This document shows, in pieces, positions 9,346 through 18,001 of a DNA stretch of 42,824 nt. The notes under the pieces were generated by a model, which worked only from the letters and a program-made list of their open reading frames with translations, was not told the origin of the DNA and searched no databases. The stretch is taken from positions 1 to 42,824 of the forward strand of contig CANQXG010000019.1 of the NCBI GenBank assembly GCA_947627735.1. The letters are read 5' to 3'. The DNA is from an uncultured Oscillospiraceae bacterium (lineage in GTDB: Bacteria > Bacillota > Clostridia > Oscillospirales > Oscillospiraceae). Each line of letters begins with the position of its first letter. Position 1 is the stretch's first letter. The translations under genes and the position numbers were made by a program.

Positions 9346-9645
9346 TTACGCTCCTTTTCTGGAACCGGTCATCAGATGGTCCGCACCCACGAATGTGTCG
9401 TAGGCAAACTTTGCGCCCAGGCGGAAGCCGTTTATGAAGTTGTCCGCAGTACAGGCACCCATCACCACGCCCCAGGCATCAACGGATTCCAAAAACATCG
9501 TCTTATCCTGGCCCTGCAGATGTTCCGTGAGCCGTTCCTCATTGGTCGCCAGAAGTTTCATCACTTTTTGAATCTGGCGTTCATTTCTGCCCATTGTCTG
9601 TGGGTCGATGTTCCCGTAATAGAATTCCTCAATGAAGTTTGCCAT
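9346..9645 (-). CDS. DUF6809-like small protein of the mobile element
   Basis: This 99-residue protein starts MANFIEEFYYGNIDPQ. The F/L-YYGNI-P start and the later FINGFRLGAKFAYDTF helix resemble DUF6809 proteins, common in Firmicute integrative elements and of unknown function. In-frame ATGs exist further upstream, but the ATG at 9645 has GGAGG nine bases away and fits the family start. It is the first gene of the element on the minus strand, immediately before tnpV. Confidence 0.6.
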   Translation of the reverse strand: MANFIEEFYYGNIDPQTMGRNERQIQKVMKLLATNEERLTEHLQGQDKTMFLESVDAWGVVMGACTADNFINGFRLGAKFAYDTFVGADHLMTGSRKGA

Positions 9646-9708
9646 CGTGTAATCCTCCATAATGATTTGAATTACCCTGCAATCCAATCATTCTGGCTGA
9701 TTACAAAA

Positions 9709-9762
9709 GCCGAGGGAGACAACTTCTTTACGAAGTGTCTCCCTTTCGGCGGTGTTTTTTTT
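9709..9762. terminator. Bidirectional terminator between the mobile element and the GH3 gene
   Basis: GCCGA-GGGAGAC-ACTTC (9709-9726, one bulged A) pairs with GAAGT-GTCTCCC-TCGGC (9732-9750). Eight T follow at 9755-9762 on the plus strand, and four T on the minus side. It terminates the GH3 gene on the minus strand. Its form and its GGCGGTG-T-run tail resemble the hairpin at 104-148 in inverted orientation. Confidence 0.8.
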
Positions 9763-9779
9763 GTTGTCCGGGCCGGGCG

Positions 9780-12200
9780 TCAGCCGCCCTTTCCCCGCAG
9801 GCGCCATACCGCGTCCAGCACATGGGCCGCGCACAGCTCCGCCGTTTCCCGGCGCAGGGAGCCGGCGCGCAGGGCCTTGCGCGCGTTTTTATAGTCCCCC
9901 GGGCCGCCGGGCATGAACAGGTCGTTCCCCGCTGTCAGGGTGGGGCCGGCGGAGGCGGTGGGATACTTGCCGGTGCTGCCCATGGCCGCCACCACCCAGT
10001 CGGTCATAATGAGGCCGCCCCAGCCCCACTCCTGGCGCAGGAGCGTGACCAGCAGGTCGGGCCGCTGGGAGGTGTGCTCACCATTCAAGAGGTTGTAGCT
10101 GGTCATCAGCGCCGCCGGGTCCGCCTGCCGCAGGCATATCTCGAAGCCCCGCAGATAGATCTCCCGCAGCGCCCGCTCGCTGACCGCGCTGTTGGAGCGG
10201 AAGCGGTTGGTCTCCTGGTTGTTGCAGCAGAAGTGCTTCACCGTCACGCCCCGGCCCGGGTGGCTCTGCACCCCCCGGGTGATGGCCGCGGCGGTCAGGC
10301 CAGTGAGCAGCGGGTCCTCGGAGAAGTACTCAAAGTTCCGCCCGCACCGGGGATCGCGGTGGATGTTCATGGCCGGCGCCAGCCACAGGTGGACGCCGAA
10401 GCGCTCCATCTCCCCGCCCACGATGTCGCCCACGGCCCGGCACAGGTCTATGTCCCAGCTCTGGGCCAGGGCCGTGCCGATGGGGATAGCGGTGCAGTAC
10501 TGGTCCAGCACCTCCCCCTTGGGAGGCCGTCCGTCCACGATCCGGCGCAGCACCGGCCCCATCAGCTCCGCCATCCCGGCGGGCATGGTGGGACCCAGGG
10601 CCACGGCTCTGTCCCCCTGGCGCACAAAGTGCTGGGCCAGGCGCAGGCCCGCCGGGCCATCCGCCATCACCAGCGGCGGGATGTCCGCCACCCGGGAGCA
10701 GGTCTCCCCCGCCGCCCCGGCCACGGACTGGGCCGCCGAGACGATCACGTTGGCCAGGCCCGCGCCGTCGCTGAATTGGCCGATGCACATGTGCAGCAGC
10801 TCCTCGTCGGACAGCGCCTTCGCCCGCTCCAGGGCCTCCCGGCTGGGCTGGGCCGGCGCAGGCGCGGGGATGTCCTCCAGCGCGGCGGCGTCCATCGCCA
10901 GCACGGGCACATCCGCCGGACAGACCTCCTCCTGCCTTGCCTCCGGACGCCAGTCGTCATGATCCGGCGTGCCGCCCACGTGGGCGGTCCTGCGGACGGT
11001 GACGGTCCTGTCCAGGGTGAGCACCGCCGCTGGCGCGGTGGCCCGGCTGCCGGTCCCCACCCGGAGGATGTACCGCCCGGGTTCCAGGATATAGGCGCCC
11101 GCAGCCGCGTCATAGCCGGCCAGGTCCGCCAGGTCGAACCTGACGGTCACCTCCCGGCTCTGGCCCGGGGCCAGCTCGCCTGTCTTGGCGTAGCCCGCCA
11201 GGGCCTGATAGGGCCGGTCCAGACGGCCCCAGGGAGCGGAAACGTACACCTGCACCGTCTCCCGACCGGGCCGGGCGCCGGTGTTGGTCACCGGCACGGT
11301 CACCGCCGCCTCCCGCCCGGTCAGCGCCGTTTCCGCCCGGCCCAGGGCGAAGGTGGTATAGCCCAGGCCGTGGCCGAAGCTGAACGCCGGGGTCAGGCCG
11401 GCGCTGTCGAAGTACCGGTAGCCCACGTACACCCCCTCCCGGTAGAGGGTGTCGTCCCGCTGGCCGAAGGTGCCCACCGCCGGCATATCGTCCCAGGCGC
11501 ACCAGGTGCTTGCCAGCTTCCCGGAGGGGTATGCCCTGCCCAGCAGCAGGTCCGCCAGCACCCAGCCCGTCACCACGCCCAGCTGGCCCAGCAGCAGCAC
11601 GTTCTCCACCGCCGCCACCGGCGTCAGGTCCACCGGCCCGCCCACGTTCAGCACCAGCATGAACCGCTCGTACCGCTCGTGGGCGGCCAGGATGTCCCGG
11701 ACCTCCGTGTCCGTCAGGCGGTAATCCCCCTGCTCCCCGCCCCGGTCGCTGCCCTCGCCGGAGGACCGGGCCAGCACGTACACCGCCGTGTCCCCCGCCC
11801 CATCCAGGGGCAGGTCGTACTCCGGCTCCGCCATCACCGCGCCCATGCCCAGCATCATGGCCGGCACATGCCGCCGGCGGGCCTCCGCCCGCAGCCCGGC
11901 CAAAAACCGCTTCCGGGCCTGGGCATACACCCTGTCGTAGCCGTCCAGCCACGCGCCGGTGGTGACGGTGAAGCCCGCCTCCGTCAGCCCCCGCTCGGCG
12001 GTGACGTAGAACCGGGAGTTCACGTCCCCCGAGCCGGTGCCGCCCTTCACGGTGCGGCGGCCGCCGCTGCCGTACAGGGCGATCCGCCCCGGCCCGTCCA
12101 GGGGAAAGTCCCCCTTTGACCGCAGCAGCACCGTGCACCCCGGCGCCAGACGCCGCAGCGCCTCCAGCGTATCCCGCTCCTGATCCGGCAGCTTTTCCAT
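9780..12200 (-). CDS. Glycoside hydrolase family 3 enzyme with permuted domain order (beta-glucosidase-like)
   Basis: This 806-residue protein has no signal peptide, so is probably cytoplasmic. GH3 enzymes release terminal beta-linked sugars by a retaining mechanism. The usual order is reversed. The GH3 C-terminal alpha/beta sandwich comes first (about 35-280, with LVLNVGGPVDL and YPSGKLASTW). A fibronectin-III-like domain follows (about 300-420, ending EPGRYILRVG). The TIM barrel is last (about 480-800), with VMADGPAGLRL, RDPRCGRNFEYFSEDP, GVTVKHFCCNNQE and the nucleophile motif IMTDW (Asp734). Such permuted GH3 enzymes are known from Ruminococcus albus and Butyrivibrio. AAGGAG precedes the ATG. 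Substrate specificity cannot be read from the sequence. Confidence 0.92.
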   Translation of the reverse strand: MEKLPDQERDTLEALRRLAPGCTVLLRSKGDFPLDGPGRIALYGSGGRRTVKGGTGSGDVNSRFYVTAERGLTEAGFTVTTGAWLDGYDRVYAQARKRFLAGLRAEARRRHVPAMMLGMGAVMAEPEYDLPLDGAGDTAVYVLARSSGEGSDRGGEQGDYRLTDTEVRDILAAHERYERFMLVLNVGGPVDLTPVAAVENVLLLGQLGVVTGWVLADLLLGRAYPSGKLASTWCAWDDMPAVGTFGQRDDTLYREGVYVGYRYFDSAGLTPAFSFGHGLGYTTFALGRAETALTGREAAVTVPVTNTGARPGRETVQVYVSAPWGRLDRPYQALAGYAKTGELAPGQSREVTVRFDLADLAGYDAAAGAYILEPGRYILRVGTGSRATAPAAVLTLDRTVTVRRTAHVGGTPDHDDWRPEARQEEVCPADVPVLAMDAAALEDIPAPAPAQPSREALERAKALSDEELLHMCIGQFSDGAGLANVIVSAAQSVAGAAGETCSRVADIPPLVMADGPAGLRLAQHFVRQGDRAVALGPTMPAGMAELMGPVLRRIVDGRPPKGEVLDQYCTAIPIGTALAQSWDIDLCRAVGDIVGGEMERFGVHLWLAPAMNIHRDPRCGRNFEYFSEDPLLTGLTAAAITRGVQSHPGRGVTVKHFCCNNQETNRFRSNSAVSERALREIYLRGFEICLRQADPAALMTSYNLLNGEHTSQRPDLLVTLLRQEWGWGGLIMTDWVVAAMGSTGKYPTASAGPTLTAGNDLFMPGGPGDYKNARKALRAGSLRRETAELCAAHVLDAVWRLRGKGG

Positions 12201-12414
12201 GTTTCGCTCCTTCTCCGCCCCAGACGGCGGTCATTTTTTCGGGAACAGCAACATTTTACCATGCCCCGCCCCATGGCGCAACACGGCATGCCGCGTGTTG
12301 TGGGGACAAATATTCCAAAACACGCTCAAAACTTGCATTAAGTGGTGTAAATTCTCCGATATAACGCAAAAATCATATCAAAAGTGGGGACTATATCCCA
12401 CAACACACAAAACA
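12201..12414. other. GH3 upstream region, no gene
   Basis: No supported coding sequence lies here. The stretch is AT-richer around 12310-12410. It holds a short dyad, GTGGG...CCCAC, near 12384-12401, and a related TGTGGGGA at about 12299-12306. These could be operator half-sites for GH3 control; no regulator gene is adjacent. No clear -35/-10 pair was identified. Confidence 0.3.
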
Positions 12415-12442
12415 GGGAGGCGCCCCTTTCGGAGTGCCTCCC
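12415..12442 (-). terminator. Terminator of copA
   Basis: Arms GGGAGGC (12415-12421) and GCCTCCC (12436-12442) lie just after the copA stop, followed on the minus strand by TGTTTTG. Confidence 0.65.
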
Positions 12443-12450
12443 GCGTCATG

Positions 12451-14940
12451 TTACCGGATCTTTTTCACCTTGTAGCCCGCGCCCTCCACGGCGGCGCGCA
12501 GCGCGCTGTCGGACGCGTCGCCGGTGACCAGGGCGGTGCCCGCCTTCCAGTCCACCTTGGCGGTGACGCCGGGCAGCTTTTGCAGCGCCTCGGTGACGTG
12601 GCGCTGGCAGTTGTCGCACATCATGCCCTTGATATACACGGTCCGGCCCGCCGGGGCGGCGTCCGGGGCGGCTTCGGCCCGCTTCCCGCCGGGGCGGAAG
12701 AAGTTCAGCCGCAGGGCGTTGGTGACCACGCAAAAGCTGGAAAGGCTCATGGCCGCCGCGCCGATCATGGGGCTGAGGGTGATCCCCAGGGGGATGAACA
12801 CCCCCGCCGCCAGGGGGATGCCCAGCACGTTGTAGATGAACGCCCAGAACAGGTTCTCGTGGATGTTGCGGATGACCTGCCGGGAAAGGCGCACCGCCCC
12901 CACCACGTCCGCCAGGCTGGAGCGCATGAGCACCACGTCCGCCGCGTCCAATGCCACGTCGGACCCGGCGCCGATAGCCACGCCCACGTCCGCCTGGGTC
13001 AGGGCCGGGGCGTCGTTGATGCCGTCGCCCACCATGGCCACGCTCCCGGCGGTCGACAGGCGTTTGACCTCGTCCTGCTTGCCCTCGGGCAGTACGTCTG
13101 CGATGACAGTGCTGGCCCCCACCTGGGCGGCGATGGCGTCGGCGGTGCGCCGGTTGTCGCCGGTGAGCAGCACCACGTCCAGGCCCAGGCCCTTCATGTC
13201 CGCGATGGCGGCGGCGCTGTCCGGCTTGACCACGTCCGCCACGGCCACGCAGCCCAGCAATTTCCCGTCCGCGGCGAAGTACAGCGGCGTCTTGCCCTGG
13301 CCCGCCAGTGCCTGGCCGGCGGCGAACAGCGCCTCATCCTCCAGTCCCTGGGAGCGCATGAGCTGGGCGTTGCCGCCCAGAGCGGACGTGCCCTCCACCG
13401 TGGCCTGCACCCCGTGGCCCGGCAGGGCGGAGAACCCCTCCGCCGCCGGCACGGCCACGCCGCTTTCGGCGGCGTGTTCCATCACGGCCCGGGCCAGGGG
13501 ATGCTCGCTCTTGGCCTCCAGGGCCGCCGCCAGGCGCAGCAGCGCTCCGCCGTCCGTCCCGGCGGCGGGCACCACGTCCGTGACCCGGGGCTTGCCCTGG
13601 GTGACGGTGCCGGTCTTGTCCAGCACCACGGTCTTGACGCGCCCGGTGGCCTCCAGGGCCGCGGCGGTCTTGAAGAGGATGCCGTTTTTCGCGCCCACGC
13701 CGGAACCCACCATAATGGCCACAGGCGTGGCCAGGCCCAGGGCGCAGGGGCAGCTGATCACCAGCACGCTCACCGCCCTGGTCAGGGCAAAGCCGATAGG
13801 CCGGCCAATGGCCAGCCACACGATCAGCGTCACCACGGCGATGCCGATCACGGCGGGGACGAACACCCCGGAGACCTTGTCTGCGATCTTGGCGATGGGG
13901 GCCTTGGTGGCCGCGGCGTCCTCCACCATGCGGATGATCTGCTGGATGGTGGTGTCCTGGCCCACCCGGGTGGCCCGGCAGGTCAGCGCCCCGCTCTGGT
14001 TCAGCGTCCCGGCGGACACCGTACTGCCCCCGGCCTTGTCCACCGGCAGGCTCTCGCCGGTGAGGGCCGACTCGTCCACGGCGCTGACGCCCTCGGTGAC
14101 CACCCCGTCCACGGGGATGCTCTCCCCCGGCCGGACCAGGAAGATGTCGCCCAGGGCCACCTGCTCCACGGCCACGGTGAACTCCTGCCCGTCCCGCAGC
14201 ACCCGGGCCGTCTTGGGGGCCAGGTCCATGAGGGAGCGGATGGCGTCGGTGGTCCTGCCCTTGCTGCGGGCCTCCAGGGTCTTGCCCACGGTGATGAGGG
14301 TCAGGATGGTGGCGGCGCTCTCGAAGTAAAACTCGTCCATATACCCCATGGCTGCGTCCGCCCCGCCGCTCATCATGGCGGAGCTGGCAGCGAACAGCGC
14401 CCACAGGCTGTACAAAAAGCTGGCCGTGGCCCCCAGGGCCACCAGGGAGTCCATATTGGGCGCCCGGCGCCACAGGGCCTGGTAGCCGGATATGAAGAAC
14501 TTCTGGTTGATGACCATGACCAGGGCCGTCAGCACCAGCTCATACACGCCGATGGACACAATGTTGCCCCGCAGGAAGGCCGGCAGCGGCCAGTCCCACA
14601 GCATGTGGCCCATGGACACGTACATCAGCGGCAGCAGGATGAGCACGCTGGTCACCAGCCGCCGGATCATCTTGGGCGTTTCCTTATCCTCCAGGGCGGC
14701 GGCGGAAGGGGCGGCCGTCTTTCCCTGGGCGGCCGCGGCCCAGGGGGACGCGCCGTAGCCGGCCTTGCTCACCGCCTGGCAGATAGCGTCCGCCGTGGCG
14801 GGGGCGGCGTAATCCACGTTCATGCTGTTGGTGAGCAGGCTCACCTCCACCTTGCTCACGCCCTCCACCGCGGCCACGGCCTTCTCCACATGGGCGGAGC
14901 AGGCCGCGCAGCTCATGCCCGTAACGGAAAATTTTTCCAT
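12451..14940 (-). CDS. copA: Copper-exporting P1B-type ATPase, HMA domains at both ends
   Basis: This 829-residue membrane protein pumps Cu(I) out of the cytoplasm. It has an N-terminal HMA domain with GMSCAAC (Cys11, Cys14), eight predicted membrane helices, the actuator loop TGES (294-297), the transmembrane metal site CPC (397-399), phosphorylation motif DKTGT (Asp441), SEHP (478-481) and GDGIND (638-643). A second HMA domain with MMCDNC (Cys775, Cys778) sits at the extreme C-terminus, a less usual place. I chose the ATG before [10 protein letters not shown]; a GTG five codons upstream overlaps the csoR stop (GTGA) and is the alternative. The gene is co-transcribed with csoR. Confidence 0.96.
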   Translation of the reverse strand: MEKFSVTGMSCAACSAHVEKAVAAVEGVSKVEVSLLTNSMNVDYAAPATADAICQAVSKAGYGASPWAAAAQGKTAAPSAAALEDKETPKMIRRLVTSVLILLPLMYVSMGHMLWDWPLPAFLRGNIVSIGVYELVLTALVMVINQKFFISGYQALWRRAPNMDSLVALGATASFLYSLWALFAASSAMMSGGADAAMGYMDEFYFESAATILTLITVGKTLEARSKGRTTDAIRSLMDLAPKTARVLRDGQEFTVAVEQVALGDIFLVRPGESIPVDGVVTEGVSAVDESALTGESLPVDKAGGSTVSAGTLNQSGALTCRATRVGQDTTIQQIIRMVEDAAATKAPIAKIADKVSGVFVPAVIGIAVVTLIVWLAIGRPIGFALTRAVSVLVISCPCALGLATPVAIMVGSGVGAKNGILFKTAAALEATGRVKTVVLDKTGTVTQGKPRVTDVVPAAGTDGGALLRLAAALEAKSEHPLARAVMEHAAESGVAVPAAEGFSALPGHGVQATVEGTSALGGNAQLMRSQGLEDEALFAAGQALAGQGKTPLYFAADGKLLGCVAVADVVKPDSAAAIADMKGLGLDVVLLTGDNRRTADAIAAQVGASTVIADVLPEGKQDEVKRLSTAGSVAMVGDGINDAPALTQADVGVAIGAGSDVALDAADVVLMRSSLADVVGAVRLSRQVIRNIHENLFWAFIYNVLGIPLAAGVFIPLGITLSPMIGAAAMSLSSFCVVTNALRLNFFRPGGKRAEAAPDAAPAGRTVYIKGMMCDNCQRHVTEALQKLPGVTAKVDWKAGTALVTGDASDSALRAAVEGAGYKVKKIR

Positions 14941-14951
14941 ACTTCCGCGCC

Positions 14952-15257
14952 TCACTTCATCAGCTTCTGGAGGGTGCCCACCAGCTCGTCGATGACCTCG
15001 TCCCGGCCCTCCCGGACCCCCTGGGCCACGCAGCCCCGGATGTGGCTGGCCACCAGGTCCCGGTTGAAGGCGTTCACCGCCGCCGTCACCGCCGCCGCCT
15101 GGGTCAGGATATCCGGGCAGTAGGCGTTGCGCTCCACCATGCCCCGGATGCCCCGGATCTGGCCCTCGATGCGGTTGAGCCGGTGGATGAGCTTCTTGCG
15201 CTCCTCCTCCGTCCGGTCCGTGGTCCGGCAGCAGGAGCAGGTATCGTTCTGTTCCAT
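14952..15257 (-). CDS. csoR: CsoR copper-sensing repressor
   Basis: This 101-residue all-helical repressor releases DNA when it binds Cu(I). From MEQND, the ligand set is Cys47, His72 and Cys76. Its spacing (+25, +29) is the same as in the characterised Mycobacterium tuberculosis CsoR (Cys36, His61, Cys65). The N-terminal [18 protein letters not shown] helix is the family signature. An in-frame GTG three codons upstream exists, but GGGAGG lies eight bases from the chosen ATG. It overlaps or abuts copA downstream. Two matching operators lie upstream of copZ. Confidence 0.95.
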   Translation of the reverse strand: MEQNDTCSCCRTTDRTEEERKKLIHRLNRIEGQIRGIRGMVERNAYCPDILTQAAAVTAAVNAFNRDLVASHIRGCVAQGVREGRDEVIDELVGTLQKLMK

Positions 15258-15280
15258 AGATCGCACCTCCCTGTGAAAAA

Positions 15281-15304
15281 GGGCGCTTCGCTTTGGAAGC
15301 GCCC
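15281..15304 (-). terminator. Strong hairpin between copZ and csoR
   Basis: Perfect 9-bp arms, GGGCGCTTC (15281-15289) and GAAGCGCCC (15296-15304), followed on the minus strand by TTTTT. It falls ten bases after the copZ stop and immediately before the csoR ribosome binding site, so csoR-copA must depend on read-through or an unseen promoter. Confidence 0.8.
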
Positions 15305-15314
15305 GGTTTTTCTC

Positions 15315-15572
15315 TTACTTCTTCCCGAAGCCGAACAGGCCCTTTTTCGCCGGCTCGGCCTGCTCCCGGACGTCGGAGGCGTCATAGCCCGTGTCGGCGA
15401 TGGCCTTCAGCAGCGCCTCGTCGCTGACCTCGGGGCCGCAGGTCACCGTCGCCTGCTTCTTGTTCCGGTCGGCCTTGGCGTTCTCCACGCCCGGCACCTT
15501 CCGCAGCGCCTCGGCCACATGGGCCTCGCACATGCCGCACATCATTCCCTCTACCGTGATGACCTTTGTCAT
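15315..15572 (-). CDS. copZ: CopZ-like copper chaperone
   Basis: This 85-residue cytoplasmic protein is a single HMA domain with GMMCGMC (Cys12, Cys15), plus a short C-terminal tail ending [10 protein letters not shown]. CopZ hands Cu(I) to CopA and can load CsoR. Upstream in-frame ATGs exist, but the chosen one has AAGGAG nine bases away and begins [12 protein letters not shown] as in the family. It is the first gene after the CsoR-controlled promoter. Confidence 0.93.
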   Translation of the reverse strand: MTKVITVEGMMCGMCEAHVAEALRKVPGVENAKADRNKKQATVTCGPEVSDEALLKAIADTGYDASDVREQAEPAKKGLFGFGKK

Positions 15573-15604
15573 GGCCGTATCTCCTTTTTGTTGTTGCATT
15601 TTTT

Positions 15605-15654
15605 ATACCCCCGTGGGGTATGTTCACTATATACCCCCCAAGGGTATTTGTCAA
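15605..15654 (-). promoter_or_regulatory. copZ promoter with two CsoR operators
   Basis: On the minus strand TTGACA (15649-15654) and TATAGT (15626-15631) are 17 bases apart. Two CsoR-type boxes of the form ATACCCC-GGGGTAT are present. ATACCCCCCAAGGGTAT (15631-15647) covers the spacer. ATACCCCCGTGGGGTAT (15605-15621) covers the start of transcription. Their starts are 26 bp apart, so they lie on nearly opposite helix faces. Confidence 0.92.
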
Positions 15655-15673
15655 GCCCCGCGAAAAAAATTTC

Positions 15674-15734
15674 TTGACAGCCGCACTATGTCGTGCTACG
15701 ATATAGTCACGATATGTCGCACCTCGACATATCG
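15674..15734 (+). promoter_or_regulatory. padR promoter with two palindromic operators
   Basis: TTGACA (15674-15679) and TACGAT (15697-15702) are 17 bases apart. A perfect dyad, CGATATGTCG / CGACATATCG with a 5-base centre, lies at 15710-15734. A second dyad with one mismatch, ACTATGTCG / CGATATAGT, lies at 15685-15707, over the -10. Their centres are 26 bp apart. Both contain ATGT...ACAT-like halves typical of PadR repressors, so autoregulation is likely. Confidence 0.85.
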
Positions 15735-15760
15735 ACAAACGACACAAGGACGGTGAGAGC

Positions 15761-16084
15761 ATGGGCAAGAGCGCGGAGCCTCTGACCGAGAGCTATTTTT
15801 ACATCCTGCTGTGCCTCTATGACGGCCCCAGCCACGGCTACGGCATCATGCGCCGGACGCTGGAGCTGTCCGACGGGCACGTGCACATCGGCTCGGGTAC
15901 CATGTACGGGGCCACGGGCAACATGATGAAAAAGGGCTGGATCGAGGAGCTGCCCACCCCCGACGCGGACCGCCGGCGGCTGTACCGGCTGACGGAGGCG
16001 GGCCGACAGGTACTTTTGGACGAGGCGGACCGGCTGCGGCACCTGGCCGCGGCGGCGGACAGTATCATAGGAGGAGAAAAATGA
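15761..16084 (+). CDS. PadR-family transcriptional repressor
   Basis: This 107-residue winged-helix protein has the PadR core: YFYILLCLYDGPSHGYGIM, then GTMYGATGNMMKKGWIEEL and RRRLYRLTEAGRQVL. The family usually represses its own operon and releases it on ligand binding. The stop overlaps the start of the DUF2812 gene by 4 bp (ATGA), which makes them a two-gene operon. This pairing is recurrent in Firmicutes. Two dyad operators sit in the promoter upstream. The inducer is unknown. Confidence 0.93.
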   Translation: MGKSAEPLTESYFYILLCLYDGPSHGYGIMRRTLELSDGHVHIGSGTMYGATGNMMKKGWIEELPTPDADRRRLYRLTEAGRQVLLDEADRLRHLAAAADSIIGGEK

Positions 16085-16989
16085 GCAAGTTGAAACGGCG
16101 CTATACCATGTACCCCGCCTGGGAGTACAAGCAGGAGGTCGCGGACCTAAATGCCCTCTCGGACAAGGGCTGGCAGCTGCAAAAGGGCGGGTGCTTTCGC
16201 AGCGTGTTCTACTGGGACGACACAGCGCGCTACCGCTACGCCCTGGACTACAACAGCAGCATCGACGACCCGTCCCGGTACCGGGACACCTTCGCCGAGC
16301 AGGGATGGGAGTTCGTCAACGACACCTTCAATGGCTGGCACTTCTTCCGCAAGCGGTACGATCCCAGTCTGCCCGCCGAGGAGTACGAGATATACACCGA
16401 CGAGCAGTCAGTGCAGGATATGGCCGGCCGCTGGAGCCGGCTGGGGTACACACTGGGCGGCATAGAGCTGGCGGTAACGGCGGCCAATGGCTTTATGGCC
16501 CTGCGCCGCCCCAGCGTCACCGGCATCCTCGTCACCCTGGCCTGCCTGGTGCTGGGCGTCATGATTCTGGTGGGCGCCTGGCGCATCCGCCACCCCCATA
16601 TGGCCGGCAAGCCCCGGAAGAGCCTGGGCTGGTGCTTCACCACGGTGTTCTCCATCCTGGCTCTGGGACTGCTGTTCGGCGTGCTGCGCTACTACCAGTC
16701 CTCCTCCTCGGAGTACGCCTACGACCCGTCGGCGCCCCCCTGGACCTGGGAGATGAGCGCGCCGCTGCCGGACTTCTACACCATGCATGTGGAGGCGGAC
16801 ACCGACGCGGTGGTCCAGATCACCGTGACCGACAAAAAGGGCGAGGTGCTGGCCACCATGGGCGGCGGCGGGGACCTGCGGGCCAAGAAGACCATGTTCC
16901 TCTGGCCGGGCAAATACGATGTCACCGTCCAGTACGACGAGGGCACTGAGCCGGGCGCCACCGGCTATTTCCGGTTCGAGGTGGACTGA
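16081..16989 (+). CDS. DUF2812 membrane protein
   Basis: This is a 302-residue protein. The N-terminal DUF2812 domain (about 1-110) has the family motif AWEYKQEVADLNALSDKGWQ, plus GWEFVND and WHFFRKRY. Two membrane helices follow at about 140-158 and 188-205, and a C-terminal beta-rich extracytoplasmic domain at about 225-302. The start has GGAGGAGAAAA before the ATG. It is translationally coupled to padR. DUF2812 genes commonly accompany PadR regulators, but their role is not known; a membrane-stress or sensing role would be speculation. Confidence 0.88.
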   Translation: MSKLKRRYTMYPAWEYKQEVADLNALSDKGWQLQKGGCFRSVFYWDDTARYRYALDYNSSIDDPSRYRDTFAEQGWEFVNDTFNGWHFFRKRYDPSLPAEEYEIYTDEQSVQDMAGRWSRLGYTLGGIELAVTAANGFMALRRPSVTGILVTLACLVLGVMILVGAWRIRHPHMAGKPRKSLGWCFTTVFSILALGLLFGVLRYYQSSSSEYAYDPSAPPWTWEMSAPLPDFYTMHVEADTDAVVQITVTDKKGEVLATMGGGGDLRAKKTMFLWPGKYDVTVQYDEGTEPGATGYFRFEVD

Positions 16990-17002
16990 CGGCACAAAAA
17001 AA

Positions 17003-17026
17003 GCCGCGGGGCGTCTGCTCCGCGGC
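17003..17026. terminator. Bidirectional terminator between the DUF2812 gene and plsC
   Basis: Arms GCCGCGG (17003-17009) and CCGCGGC (17020-17026), flanked by A7 before and T4 after, so it works for both converging genes. Confidence 0.85.
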
Positions 17027-17037
17027 TTTTCTGTGTC

Positions 17038-17844
17038 TTATTTCCCCTCCAGGGCCTGGTCCAGGATGGCCCGGACCTTCTCCCCCAGGACCTTGGTGGT
17101 GGAGGTCTTCGCCTCCTCCGCCCCGATGCAGGCGCACAGGTCGATGGTCACGTCCGTCCGGCGCCAAGGCAGGTTGTCCCAGATGTGCTCCGTGCCGCTG
17201 ATGGCGGCCACCACGATGGGCGCGCCGCCCCGCTGGGCGATCTTGAACACCGCGTCGTGGAACGGCAGCATCTGCCCCGTCTTGGAGCGGGTGCCCTCGG
17301 GATAGACCCCCACGTTCACCACGTGGTTTTTCAGCAGCTCCGCCGCCGCCCGGATGGTGACCACCGCCTTGCGGGCGTCCTCCCGGTCGATGACCAGGAA
17401 GTTGGCCAAGTGGATCACGGGCACCAGGGGGATCTTCATGTTCTCCGGCTTGGTGATGAAGGCCACGTCCACCCCTGCCCGGCGCATGGCCCACACCGTG
17501 GCGATGGGGTCATAGCCGCTGCGGTGGTTGCCCACCAGCAAAAACGGCTCCTCCGGCAGGTTGTCCAGCCCCCGCAGGCTGATGTGCAGCCGCCCCACCC
17601 GGCACAGCAGGCCGATGATGGTCACCACGATCCACCGGTACACCGGGTGGTCCTCCGGCACGGGCTTGTTCAGATCGACGGTCAGCCCCAGGACCCATAT
17701 GGCCAGGATATACACCACCGTCAGCCCCACCGTCCAGGCGGCGAACAGCCCCACGAAGGCCGCCGCCAGAGCCAGACCGTGCAGACCCGTGGCCCAGGTG
17801 CTGGGAATGGCCGCCGCCGCCCCCAGCACGCACATCCAGCCCAT
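17038..17844 (-). CDS. plsC: 1-acyl-glycerol-3-phosphate acyltransferase (PlsC-like)
   Basis: This 268-residue protein acylates lysophosphatidic acid to phosphatidic acid in membrane lipid synthesis. It has two N-terminal membrane helices (about 5-60), the catalytic motif NHRSGYD (HX4D), a FLVIDRED segment, and the substrate-binding motif VYPEGTRS. I chose the ATG at 17844 (MGWMCVLG) because GGGGAGAGG lies directly upstream; an ATG 14 codons earlier lacks a site. It is convergent with the DUF2812 gene and divergent from trmB. Confidence 0.9.
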   Translation of the reverse strand: MGWMCVLGAAAAIPSTWATGLHGLALAAAFVGLFAAWTVGLTVVYILAIWVLGLTVDLNKPVPEDHPVYRWIVVTIIGLLCRVGRLHISLRGLDNLPEEPFLLVGNHRSGYDPIATVWAMRRAGVDVAFITKPENMKIPLVPVIHLANFLVIDREDARKAVVTIRAAAELLKNHVVNVGVYPEGTRSKTGQMLPFHDAVFKIAQRGGAPIVVAAISGTEHIWDNLPWRRTDVTIDLCACIGAEEAKTSTTKVLGEKVRAILDQALEGK

Positions 17845-17940
17845 ATCCTCTCCCCGCTTCACGCGCTGCGCCTCCCCGCATTTCATCTTCCGTCATTTTA
17901 TAATAAAATCCCCGCCCTGTCAAACCCGCCAGCGCCGGTC

Positions 17941-17969
17941 TTGCAAATGGGCCGGCCGGAGGATATAAT
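17941..17969 (+). promoter_or_regulatory. trmB promoter
   Basis: TTGCAA (17941-17946) and TATAAT (17964-17969) are 17 bases apart, with GGCCGGCC in the spacer. The leader is only about 26 bases. In it CCCT (17982-17985) pairs with AGGG (17990-17993), which is part of the ribosome binding site, with A6 (17973-17978) and T6 (17996-18001) outside. Confidence 0.8.
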
Positions 17970-18001
17970 GGGAAAAAACGACCCTTCGGAGGGCATTTTT
18001 T

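Noticed and set aside
9735-12119. Long plus-strand open frame opposite the GH3 gene
   Set aside because: Shadow frame in GC-rich DNA: the product is Arg/His/Gly/Pro-rich with no domain, while the minus strand encodes a clear GH3 enzyme.
12199-15123. 974-residue plus-strand open frame opposite copA/csoR
   Set aside because: Low-complexity His/Gly/Arg composition and no ribosome binding site; the opposite strand has copper genes with all motifs.
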